Below are positions 52,987-59,206 of a stretch of 59,206 bases of DNA, piece by piece (position 1 is the first letter of the stretch; every line of letters starts with the position of its first letter). Position numbers and translations under genes: made by a program. This stretch comes from Fusobacterium sp. (GTDB lineage Bacteria; Fusobacteriota; Fusobacteriia; Fusobacteriales; Fusobacteriaceae): NCBI RefSeq assembly GCF_032477075.1, contig NZ_JAWDXO010000016.1:1-59206 (forward strand). Direction: 5' to 3'. Below the pieces are notes generated by a model that saw nothing but the letters and a program-made list of their open reading frames with translations, did no database searches and was not told the DNA's origin.

Positions 52987-53415
52987 TTAATATTCTTCTT
53001 CTAATCTTCTATGATGAGATATCTTTTCTCTTCCTACCATATCTGAATAGCCTATTCCACTATTTTCTATAACTTTTAGAACACTCTTTGCCTTTAAAGC
53101 AGTAGCAAGATTTAAAGCAGTTCTTTGATGATTATTTTTGATATTAACTTCTCCTCCAAATTCTAAAAGAAGTTCCATTATTTTTCCTAAATCTTTTATT
53201 GCTGCTATATGCACAGGTGTATCTCCATCTTTGTTTTTAGCATTAGGATCAGCTCCACAATATACCAAAGCATCTATAAAATCATATGCTCCATCTTCAA
53301 CACAATAATGTAGAATAGTATTTCCATTTTCATCAATTTCCTCAATGCTATCCATATCTAAATTTTCTTTAAATGCTTTTAAATCATTTTCTTCTAAAAA
53401 TTTCAAAAGTTCCAT
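52987..53415 (-). CDS. Ankyrin-repeat protein
   Basis: A soluble protein of 142 residues with about three ankyrin repeats: NGNTILHYCVEDGAYDFIDALVYCGADP, then DGDTPVHIAAIKDLGKIMELLLEFGGEV, then HQRTALNLATALKAKSVLKVIE. Each shows the TxLHxA/AxxG pattern of the family. Ankyrin stacks bind other proteins; the partner is not known. It is the last gene of the cob-radC-ricT operon, 89 bases after the methyltransferase gene, with AGAGGTGAC upstream of the ATG. No signal peptide is present. Confidence 0.85.
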   Translation of the reverse strand: MELLKFLEENDLKAFKENLDMDSIEEIDENGNTILHYCVEDGAYDFIDALVYCGADPNAKNKDGDTPVHIAAIKDLGKIMELLLEFGGEVNIKNNHQRTALNLATALKAKSVLKVIENSGIGYSDMVGREKISHHRRLEEEY

Positions 53416-53504
53416 TTGTCACCTCTAAAAATATTCTCCTTTTAATTTTTTTAATTACATATTTTTAAAAATCCTCAAAACTCTATCTTAATAGCTTCCT
53501 ATCT

Positions 53505-54182
53505 TCAGTAACCACTCTCCTCTAAGCAAAGTGGTGGTTCAATCTCTAATTTGCATTTCTTTCCTTTCCATGCTTCAATCAGAACAAGATTAGAATTTTT
53601 CTCCTTAGAAAAATAAACAAACCTTACCCTTTTAAGAGAGAACCCACTATCTTCAAGAATTCTTGATATATCTGTGAATCTATAACTTCTATGAACTAAG
53701 GAAAAGCTTCCAATTGGCTTTAAAAGTCTTTTTGCATTTTGTACCAATTGAAAAAGATTTAACTCTATTTCATGTCTTGCTATAGATTTGCAGCTAAGGA
53801 TATTTTGTTTCTTCCCATCCACTTTCATATATGGAGGGTTTGAAACTATATAATCAAAAGAATTTCCCATAGAGTATTCTTTGACATCACCATGTACTAT
53901 TTTTATATTTTTATTGAGAAAGTTGAACTCAATATTCTTTTCAGCCAACTCAACATTCTCTTCTTGTATATCAATTCCAGTTATATTTTCTCCTTTTTCT
54001 TTTGAAAAAAGAAGTATAGGAATAATTCCGTTTCCAGTTCCTATATCTAGTATCTTGCCTTTTTTAGGATAAGCAAAAAAATCTGATAAGATTACTGCAT
54101 CTACAGAAAATCTAAACCCATCTTTCTTTTGAATAAGCTTATATTTTCCAGTCAGCAATGTAATATCTTCATTTGCTAACAT
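53505..54182 (-). CDS. tRNA1(Val) adenine-37 N6-methyltransferase-like protein
   Basis: An S-adenosylmethionine-dependent methyltransferase of 225 residues, related to E. coli YfiC/TrmN6. The SAM site is KILDIGTGNGIIPILL. The next strand ends in GIDIQEENVELAEKN, and the catalytic motif is SNPPYMK (NPPY), typical of N6-adenine methylation. The N-terminal GKYKLIQKKDGFRFSVDAVILSDF is characteristic of this family. It lies three bases after the RicT-like gene and is co-transcribed with it. Some close homologues are annotated only as N6-adenine or 16S rRNA methyltransferases, so the exact target is inferred. Confidence 0.85.
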   Translation of the reverse strand: MLANEDITLLTGKYKLIQKKDGFRFSVDAVILSDFFAYPKKGKILDIGTGNGIIPILLFSKEKGENITGIDIQEENVELAEKNIEFNFLNKNIKIVHGDVKEYSMGNSFDYIVSNPPYMKVDGKKQNILSCKSIARHEIELNLFQLVQNAKRLLKPIGSFSLVHRSYRFTDISRILEDSGFSLKRVRFVYFSKEKNSNLVLIEAWKGKKCKLEIEPPLCLEESGY

Positions 54183-54185
54183 TAT

Positions 54186-55127
54186 TTACTCCTTTTCAAG
54201 TTCTTTATGTTCAAGTTCTTCTTGAGTCTTTTCACTTTTTAGTTTACTTGCCTCTTTTTTATTGAACTTTACTTCATCAATCTCAAATTTCATAATACCT
54301 ATATTTTCCACATCAACAAAAAGAAAACCATTTAATGGACTTATACTTATCACTTTTCCATCTCCTTTTATTGTTCTTACATGTTGATTTACAGCTGGGT
54401 AACTTTTTAATACTTGCTCATATTGACTGTATTCATAATTTATACAGCAAAGAAGTCTTCCACAAACTCCAGATATCTTAGCTGGATTTATTACAAGTCC
54501 TTGATCTCTTGCCATTTTAATAGATACTGAATCAAATTTATTTATAAAAGTTCTGCAGCATAATTCTTTCCCACAAATACCAATAGTTCCTAATATTCTT
54601 GCTTCATCTCTTACACCAATCTGTCTAAGTTCTATTCTTAGTTTGAAGATATTAGCTAAATCTTTTACTAATTCTCTAAAGTCTATCCTTCCCTCAGCAG
54701 TAAAATAAAAAATAAGCTTAGTTTTATCAAAAGTATATTCAGTACCTACAAGTTTCATAGGAAGTTTGTGGTGTATTATTCTTTCTTTACATTGGATATT
54801 AGCTTTAGCTGATTCTTCCTTCAATTCATTATATCTTTCTATTTCTTGTTCATCAGCTTTCTTGAGAACAGGTTTTAAAGGAAGGACAAGCTGCTCCTCC
54901 TTCATCATCATAGGCTCTCCATAGACAATTCCTATCTCTTTTCCTCTGACTGTATCAACAATTACTTTATCACCTTTTTTATATTCAATATCATCCACAA
55001 CTTCAAAGTAATATCTTTTTTTAGTTATTTCAAACATTACTCCAAGTACTTTATATAGCTTTTTTTCTGCTGGAACAGAAATAGTTTCATTTGAAACAAT
55101 TTTCTGTTCTACTCTGTTTTCTTCCAT
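54186..55127 (-). CDS. PSP1-domain protein, RicT/YaaT-like
   Basis: A 313-residue cytoplasmic protein of the PSP1 family. In Bacillus, RicT (YaaT) works with RicA and RicF in a complex that carries 4Fe-4S clusters and aids RNA processing. The Cys groups here, GICGKELCCRTF and GVCGRLLCCINYEYSQY, match the conserved cluster region. The N-terminus has KLYKVLGVMFEITKKRYYF and a GDKVIVDTVRGKEIGIVYGEP segment. A charged C-terminal tail is rich in Lys and Glu. It begins nine bases after radC with AGGAGG upstream. The same radC-like context is not diagnostic, and I do not see ricA or ricF nearby. Confidence 0.88.
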   Translation of the reverse strand: MEENRVEQKIVSNETISVPAEKKLYKVLGVMFEITKKRYYFEVVDDIEYKKGDKVIVDTVRGKEIGIVYGEPMMMKEEQLVLPLKPVLKKADEQEIERYNELKEESAKANIQCKERIIHHKLPMKLVGTEYTFDKTKLIFYFTAEGRIDFRELVKDLANIFKLRIELRQIGVRDEARILGTIGICGKELCCRTFINKFDSVSIKMARDQGLVINPAKISGVCGRLLCCINYEYSQYEQVLKSYPAVNQHVRTIKGDGKVISISPLNGFLFVDVENIGIMKFEIDEVKFNKKEASKLKSEKTQEELEHKELEKE

Positions 55128-55136
55128 TAATTCCTC

Positions 55137-55826
55137 CTAATATTCTATCAATCCTTCTTCTAAAAAACTAAAATAGGAATTTTTTGTAATTATTATATGG
55201 TCAATCAGTCTTATATCTAAATTTTTAAGACTATCATACATATGTTGTGTCAGTTCTATATCTTGCTTTGATGGACTTATATTTCCAGAGGGATGATTAT
55301 GGGCAAAAACTACTGATTTAGCTCCATTCTTTATTATTCTCTCAACTATCTCTCTTGGATAAACTGCACTTTTATCTATTGTACCATAAAAAAGCGTTTC
55401 GCTTGCTATTAAATTATTTGCTGAATTTAAAAACAGCACTTTAAATTCTTCTCTTTTAGAAAAACCTATATCTCCTCTCAAATAAGATATCAAGTCATTT
55501 TTACTCTTTATATTTAAAATATCATTGTCTTCCAAATTTTCCTTAAAACTATTTTTAGCTATATCTCCCATTAATTTAAGAAAAACAGCACTGCTTTCTC
55601 CTATTCCATCTATTTTTATTAATTCCTTTATATCTGCACCAAATATTTTTCCCATTGAGCCAAATACTTCTAAAAGTTTTTTTGCTATAGGTTTAACATC
55701 CTTTCTAAGAATTGAATATGTGAGAAGTATTTCTAGTATTTCATACTCATGAAAAGCATTATAGCCACTTTTTATATATTTTTCTTTAAGTCTTTTTCTA
55801 TGTCCCTCTGAAGAATATTTTTCCAT
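55137..55826 (-). CDS. radC: RadC-family JAB/MPN domain protein
   Basis: A 229-residue protein of the RadC family, whose real role is unsettled despite the name. N-terminal helix-hairpin-helix elements (IKIDGIGESSAVFLKLMGD) suggest DNA binding. The C-terminal JAMM metalloprotease-like motif is seen in VVFAHNHPSGNISPSKQDIELTQHM, with the His-x-His and the distal Asp. Length and order are normal. It follows cobT by eight bases in the operon, with AAGATATGG-type spacing and no strong ribosome site, so translation may be coupled. Confidence 0.93.
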   Translation of the reverse strand: MEKYSSEGHRKRLKEKYIKSGYNAFHEYEILEILLTYSILRKDVKPIAKKLLEVFGSMGKIFGADIKELIKIDGIGESSAVFLKLMGDIAKNSFKENLEDNDILNIKSKNDLISYLRGDIGFSKREEFKVLFLNSANNLIASETLFYGTIDKSAVYPREIVERIIKNGAKSVVFAHNHPSGNISPSKQDIELTQHMYDSLKNLDIRLIDHIIITKNSYFSFLEEGLIEY

Positions 55827-55834
55827 ATCTTCAC

Positions 55835-56890
55835 CTAAAGAAAAAGTTCATACACTGCTGTTGGTGTTTTCATTCCATTTATTACTTCTATTGCACAATC
55901 AATTATAGGATAAGCAAGTACTGCTCCTGTTCCCTCTCCCAGTCTCATTTTCATATTAAAAAATGCCTCTTCTCCCAGTTCTTTTAATACTAATTCCATT
56001 CCTGGTTCTTCACTCATATGAGTTGCAATTATATAATCTTTTATCTTTGGTTCTATTTTACAAGCTGCCAAAGCTGCTACACTTGATATGAAACCATCTA
56101 CAAGCATAGGTTTTTTGTATCTTGCTGCTCCAATATACATTCCTACCATACAGGCTATATCTAATCCACCTACATGAGCTAGTACATCTACTATCTCCAT
56201 ATTAAATGTATCATATTTTTCGCAAGATTCAACTATTATTTTTTTCTTTTTAATAAGACCACTGTCAGAAAGTCCTCCCCCTCTGCCAACTATCTTATCT
56301 ATATCTCCTTTTGTAAAAGAATATAGAACTGCTGAGCTTGTTGAAGTATTCCCTATTCCCATTTCTCCATTTGAAAAAATATCATATCCTGCTTCTGCTT
56401 TTTCCTTTATCAATTCTATTCCTACCATTATTGCTTTTACACATTCTTCCTGTGTCATTGCTGCTTCTTTATAAAAGTTATTGGTTCCTTTTTTTACATT
56501 TTTTCTATATAAATTAGTATAATCTCTAGGGATAGAATCTTTTATTCCTATATCCACAAGATTGAAATCTACTCCTAATGTTTTTGTTAAAAGACCTATG
56601 GCTGCTATTTTATTGAGCATAGCTTCTGATACTATACGTGTATATTCCAAAGGACATGAAGAAATTCCTTCTTCTATTACTCCATTATCTGCTGATGCTA
56701 CTATATGACATCTTCTATTTATTTTTTTCACAGGAAACCCACCAATTCCTGCAAGTTTAATTGCTATATCTTCAAGAGTTCCAAGACTCCCATTAGGCTT
56801 CATTTTTCTGTCAAGTTCTTCCTGTGCTGCTCTTACAGCCTCTCTATCTGCCCCTTCTATTCCTCCAATAATTTTTTTTAACTCTTCCAT
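55835..56890 (-). CDS. cobT: Nicotinate-nucleotide:dimethylbenzimidazole phosphoribosyltransferase
   Basis: Makes alpha-ribazole phosphate for the lower ligand of cobamides. The 351 residues are normal. The N-terminal KMKPNGSLGTLEDIAIKLAGIGG, then CHIVASADNGVIEEGISSCP, NGEMGIGNTSTSSAVL, VGRGGGLSD, DVLAHVGGLDIACMVG and the C-terminal RLGEGTGAVLAYPI with the catalytic Glu are all family motifs. AGGGTGA before the ATG overlaps the stop of cobC, so the two genes are translationally coupled. It acts with the CobS, CobC and CobU products from the same operon. Confidence 0.96.
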   Translation of the reverse strand: MEELKKIIGGIEGADREAVRAAQEELDRKMKPNGSLGTLEDIAIKLAGIGGFPVKKINRRCHIVASADNGVIEEGISSCPLEYTRIVSEAMLNKIAAIGLLTKTLGVDFNLVDIGIKDSIPRDYTNLYRKNVKKGTNNFYKEAAMTQEECVKAIMVGIELIKEKAEAGYDIFSNGEMGIGNTSTSSAVLYSFTKGDIDKIVGRGGGLSDSGLIKKKKIIVESCEKYDTFNMEIVDVLAHVGGLDIACMVGMYIGAARYKKPMLVDGFISSVAALAACKIEPKIKDYIIATHMSEEPGMELVLKELGEEAFFNMKMRLGEGTGAVLAYPIIDCAIEVINGMKTPTAVYELFL

Positions 56891-56894
56891 CTTA

Positions 56895-57476
56895 TCACCC
56901 TATGTTTAGTCCTTTTAATATTGGAAAATCATCTGCAAATTCTATTATACAGATGCCTCCATTTTCTACACTATATTTCCAGTAACTTTCCAGCTTATCT
57001 GAAAAATACCAGCTCAATATACAGTTGATGACACCCCAATGAGTCACCACTAGATTATTTTTTGTTTTATCAAGACTTTCTATAAATTCTACAGCTCTGC
57101 CTTGAAGTCCCTCCAGACTTTCTCCAGTAACAAAATCAAATGTTTTCCACTCATTTTTACTTTTTTCACACTCTTCTGGATATTTTTCCTTTATTTCTCT
57201 ATAACTTAACCCTTCAAAGATTCCAAAATCTATTTCCTGAAGTCTTTTATCATATTTAACAGGAAGCTTTAGATAATTTACTAGCTCTGCTGTTTCTGAT
57301 GCTCTCAAAAGATCACTTGAATAAACTGCATCATAACCATATTCTTTTAATATATTACTTGACTTTTTACATTGTAATCTTCCTATCTCATTGAGACTTG
57401 GATCAAGTTTTCCAAAAAATATTCCTTCAACATTCATTTGAGTCTGGCCATGCCTGACAATTATCAATTTTCCCAC
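56895..57476 (-). CDS. cobC: Histidine phosphatase, probable alpha-ribazole phosphatase
   Basis: Removes phosphate from alpha-ribazole phosphate (or the final cobalamin phosphate) in cobamide assembly. The 193-residue phosphoglycerate-mutase-like fold has the catalytic LIVRHGQTQMNVEGIFFG at the N-terminus, DLLRASETAE, EIDFGIFEGLSYREIKEKYPE and the second catalytic His in VVTHWGVINCILSWYF. The start is GTG at 57476 with TAGGTGG upstream. The phosphatase family is broad. The role is assigned from its place between cobS and cobT. Confidence 0.9.
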   Translation of the reverse strand: MGKLIIVRHGQTQMNVEGIFFGKLDPSLNEIGRLQCKKSSNILKEYGYDAVYSSDLLRASETAELVNYLKLPVKYDKRLQEIDFGIFEGLSYREIKEKYPEECEKSKNEWKTFDFVTGESLEGLQGRAVEFIESLDKTKNNLVVTHWGVINCILSWYFSDKLESYWKYSVENGGICIIEFADDFPILKGLNIG

Positions 57477-57486
57477 TTTATACCAC

Positions 57487-58254
57487 CTAGACAGCTGCTA
57501 ATATATATATAACAAACATAGCTATTATCTCTGAAAGTTCTACTACTGCACCTAAAGTATCTCCTGTAATACCACCAATTTTTCTAGTCATAAGTTTCGC
57601 ATAAAAAAATCCTAACAACATTATTATTGGTATCACAATCAAAATTGTATAAGGAAGTCCAAATAAATAGGCTGCTCCTCCAACAAATACTGCTGTCAAT
57701 ATTGTTGCAATAACTACTTCTCCTCCATTAGTATGATCTACAAAAGTTTTTCCCATTCCAGTAGATCTTGCATATGGAGCTGAAGCACAGTTTACCACAC
57801 TGTTTAATCTCGCTATAACTGGAACTATAAGAAGAAGTATTCCCATATTAAGCCCAGCAAATTCTGATATTTCCACTAAAAGAACTACTTTCAACATAAA
57901 ATATAATATAAGAACAAGTCCACCATTGGTACCTAATCTTGAATCTTTCATTATATCAAGCATCTTCTGCTTACTTCTGTAGCTGAATATTCCATCAAAT
58001 GTATCTGCCAACCCATCTAAATGAAGTCCTCCTGTCAATACTACTTCTATAATTACCAATAGTACTGCCATGACCATTGGTGAGTATACAACAGTATACA
58101 GCAACCAGAATGCTCCAAAAAGTATAAGCCCTATTATCATTCCAATTACTGGAAAAAATTTCATGCTTTTTCCTAATTCATCAGAATCAAATTTTGGATC
58201 AAATCCAATAGGAAGTCTAGTCATAAATCTAAAAAGTAACAATATTCCTTTCAT
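57487..58254 (-). CDS. cobS: Adenosylcobinamide-GDP ribazoletransferase (cobalamin synthase)
   Basis: Integral membrane enzyme that joins adenosylcobinamide-GDP and alpha-ribazole to give the cobamide. The 255-residue protein has about six hydrophobic segments. The signature TGGLHLDGLADTFDGIFSYRSKQKML carries the Asp residues that bind metal and nucleotide, and DSRLGTNGGLVLILYFMLK follows. The C-terminal RKIGGITGDTLGAVVELSEI is also typical. AGGAGGATATTT precedes the ATG. Confidence 0.96.
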   Translation of the reverse strand: MKGILLLFRFMTRLPIGFDPKFDSDELGKSMKFFPVIGMIIGLILFGAFWLLYTVVYSPMVMAVLLVIIEVVLTGGLHLDGLADTFDGIFSYRSKQKMLDIMKDSRLGTNGGLVLILYFMLKVVLLVEISEFAGLNMGILLLIVPVIARLNSVVNCASAPYARSTGMGKTFVDHTNGGEVVIATILTAVFVGGAAYLFGLPYTILIVIPIIMLLGFFYAKLMTRKIGGITGDTLGAVVELSEIIAMFVIYILAAV

Positions 58255-58271
58255 TAAATATCCTCCTAAAA

Positions 58272-58835
58272 CTATTTTAATTTCATCTTTATTCCAGAAA
58301 CCACAAAATATGCTTCATCAGCTTTAGCTGCTACCATCTGATTCATTCTTCCACATATATCTCTAAAATGTCTTCCCAGAGCATAGGCAGGAATTATTCC
58401 CATACCTATTTCATTGGAAACTACAACAATATCCTGATCTGATGATTTTATATATTCCAGAAGTTTTTCTACTTCTTTTTTTATATCATTTTCTATCAAT
58501 GTAAGTTCTTCATCAAGCATATGATCCCAATCATACTCTTTTTCCATTATCATAAGATTAGTTATCATATTTGTCAGACAATCCAACAGAATAACTCCTT
58601 CTTTTTTAATATGAAATTTTATGAGTTCTACTGTATTTTTGTACCCCTCTATAGTAATCCAATTCTCCCCTCGCTGTTCTCTATGCTTAGCTACACGGGC
58701 TTTCATTTCATCATCAAATATAATTGCAGTTGCCAAGTAAATTCTATTTTTATATTCTTTATCTATTATATACTGCTCTGCATGTCTACTTTTTCCACTT
58801 CGAGATCCTCCAGTAAAGTAAATAATTCTTCCCAA
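58272..58835 (-). CDS. cobU: Adenosylcobinamide kinase / guanylyltransferase
   Basis: Bifunctional enzyme that phosphorylates adenosylcobinamide and then transfers GMP to it. The 187 residues start with IIYFTGGSRSGKSRHAEQYI (P-loop). RIYLATAIIFDDEMKARVAKHREQRGENW contains the guanylylated His, and LDCLTNM and VSNEIGMGIIPAYALGRHFRDICGRMNQMVA complete the family pattern. The start is a TTG (58835) with AGAGGAG upstream. It heads the operon and has an extended -10 promoter in front. No cobalamin riboswitch is visible before it. Confidence 0.95.
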   Translation of the reverse strand: MGRIIYFTGGSRSGKSRHAEQYIIDKEYKNRIYLATAIIFDDEMKARVAKHREQRGENWITIEGYKNTVELIKFHIKKEGVILLDCLTNMITNLMIMEKEYDWDHMLDEELTLIENDIKKEVEKLLEYIKSSDQDIVVVSNEIGMGIIPAYALGRHFRDICGRMNQMVAAKADEAYFVVSGIKMKLK

Positions 58836-58869
58836 TTTGTCATCTCCTCTACTTTATTTCAATGAATTA

Positions 58870-58878
58870 ATTATATCA
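58870..58878 (-). promoter_or_regulatory. Extended -10 promoter of the cob operon
   Basis: On the minus strand TGATATAAT carries a perfect -10 (58875-58870) with a TGN extension. The -35 region is weak. The leader to cobU is only about 30 bases, too short for a riboswitch. Confidence 0.6.
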
Positions 58879-58930
58879 TATTTTTCTAGATTTTACACTT
58901 GATTTTCTCCTTATACCCTATGTTAAACAA

Positions 58931-58962
58931 AAAGCCTCTCAATTATTTTTAGTTGAGAGGCT
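58931..58962 (-). terminator. Rho-independent terminator of the gene at the right edge
   Basis: AGCCTCTCAA (58933-58942) pairs with TTGAGAGGCT (58953-58962). On the minus strand it is followed by TTTTTG. It ends the transcript of the partial gene at 59093-59206. Confidence 0.88.
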
Positions 58963-59092
58963 GATGTATTAATATATTTTTAATAGTAATAATTATTATT
59001 ATATGAATTAGAAGTAGTAACAAAAAGAAAATAATAAAAGCATTTACTTAATTTCTTTAATACTTAGTGAATATATTATCAAAAAACTAATT

Positions 59093-59206
59093 CTAAATAA
59101 AAATTGCTCCATATTTTTTAAAAAGATTTAATATTATCTTATTATTTGATCCATATTCTTCTTTCAGTTTTTTTAAGCTTTCCTGAATTAGTAAATATTC
59201 TTTTTC
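59093..59206 (-). CDS. C-terminal end of an unidentified protein (cut by window edge)
   Basis: The minus strand is open from the window edge to a TAG stop at 59093, giving the last 37 residues of a protein. They are rich in Lys and Glu with a helical pattern (LLIQESLKKLKEEYG), then NLFKKYGAIFI. A terminator lies about 130 bases downstream. I do not recognise the family from this piece. Confidence 0.55.
   Translation of the reverse strand, partial: EKEYLLIQESLKKLKEEYGSNNKIILNLFKKYGAIFI

Larger units (their letters stand above)
58836..59092. other. Non-coding region upstream of cobU
   Basis: A 257-base AT-rich stretch with no gene. It holds the cobU promoter, the terminator at 58932-58962 and about 130 featureless bases after the partial gene at the right edge. 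Confidence 0.7.

Noticed and set aside
53823..53836. TTTCATATATGGAG resembling the hexuronate operator
   Set aside because: It lies inside the methyltransferase coding sequence and is not a full palindrome; most likely chance in an AT-rich genome. A similar partial match occurs in uvrB near 21895.
58836..58930. Possible cobalamin riboswitch ahead of cobU
   Set aside because: The leader is only about 30 bases and the whole gap is too short and lacks the B12-box and long helices of the class.

Overview
The window is very AT-rich and carries the gene content of an anaerobic, fermentative fusobacterium. The best guess is Fusobacterium of the varium/ulcerans/mortiferum kind, inferred from family resemblance and gene order without a database search. 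Supporting signs are single-subunit pyruvate:flavodoxin oxidoreductase beside pta-ackA, a DUF2023-like protein, TRAP and TTT sugar-acid transporters, frequent TTG/GTG starts preceded by strong purine-rich Shine-Dalgarno sites, and rho-independent terminators at most operon ends. There are no rRNA or tRNA genes, CRISPR arrays, insertion sequences or prophage genes that I can see.

Layout. (1) 188-6223, minus strand: a surface-polysaccharide operon (initiating phosphoglycosyltransferase, GT2 glycosyltransferase, UDP-ManNAc dehydrogenase, GT-B glycosyltransferase, UDP-GlcNAc 2-epimerase) behind a consensus sigma-70 promoter at 6412-6440. (2) 6661-20662: a hexuronate regulon. kdgK-eda (minus) is divergent from uxaC-uxuA-uxuB-TRAP transporter (plus). 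A GntR/FCD and an IclR regulator (minus) follow, divergent from a TctCBA-type TTT transporter (plus). Together these genes encode uptake of a sugar acid and the whole route glucuronate -> fructuronate -> mannonate -> KDG -> KDPG -> pyruvate + glyceraldehyde-3-phosphate. A 14-bp palindrome of the form TTYCATATATGRAA occurs twice in each of the two divergent intergenic regions and probably unites the regulon. (3) 20782-36914: mainly housekeeping genes: a DUF2023-like gene, uvrB-xseA-TPR-dprA, topA-trmFO-Xer-like-hslV-yqeH, a pseudopilin-like gene, a FAD oxidoreductase, ftsY and pta. (4) 35916-41855: pta, ackA and pyruvate:flavodoxin oxidoreductase, which turn the pyruvate made upstream into acetate and ATP. 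(5) 41958-44679: pentapeptide-repeat protein, the remains of a radical-SAM gene, pyridoxal/pyridoxamine kinase and a ZIP metal transporter. (6) 44763-49485, minus: a sigma-54 activator, a DUF6506-like protein, alanine dehydrogenase and a GltS-type symporter, with a recognisable sigma-54 promoter and tandem upstream activator sites in front of ald. (7) 49749-52845: adenine deaminase and a purine permease. (8) 52987-58835, minus: a long operon joining the lower cobamide pathway (cobU-cobS-cobC-cobT) to radC, a RicT-like PSP1 protein, a tRNA methyltransferase and an ankyrin protein. The right edge holds the last 37 codons of another minus-strand gene.

Observations most worth following: the shared hexuronate operator; a Xer-family recombinase that has lost key catalytic residues; hslV without hslU beside it; a Cys/His-rich insertion in the pyruvate oxidoreductase; the sigma-54 circuit at ald; a pilin-like protein without a prepilin cleavage site; and the radical-SAM pseudogene. 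I saw no wholly new multi-gene system that I could defend.
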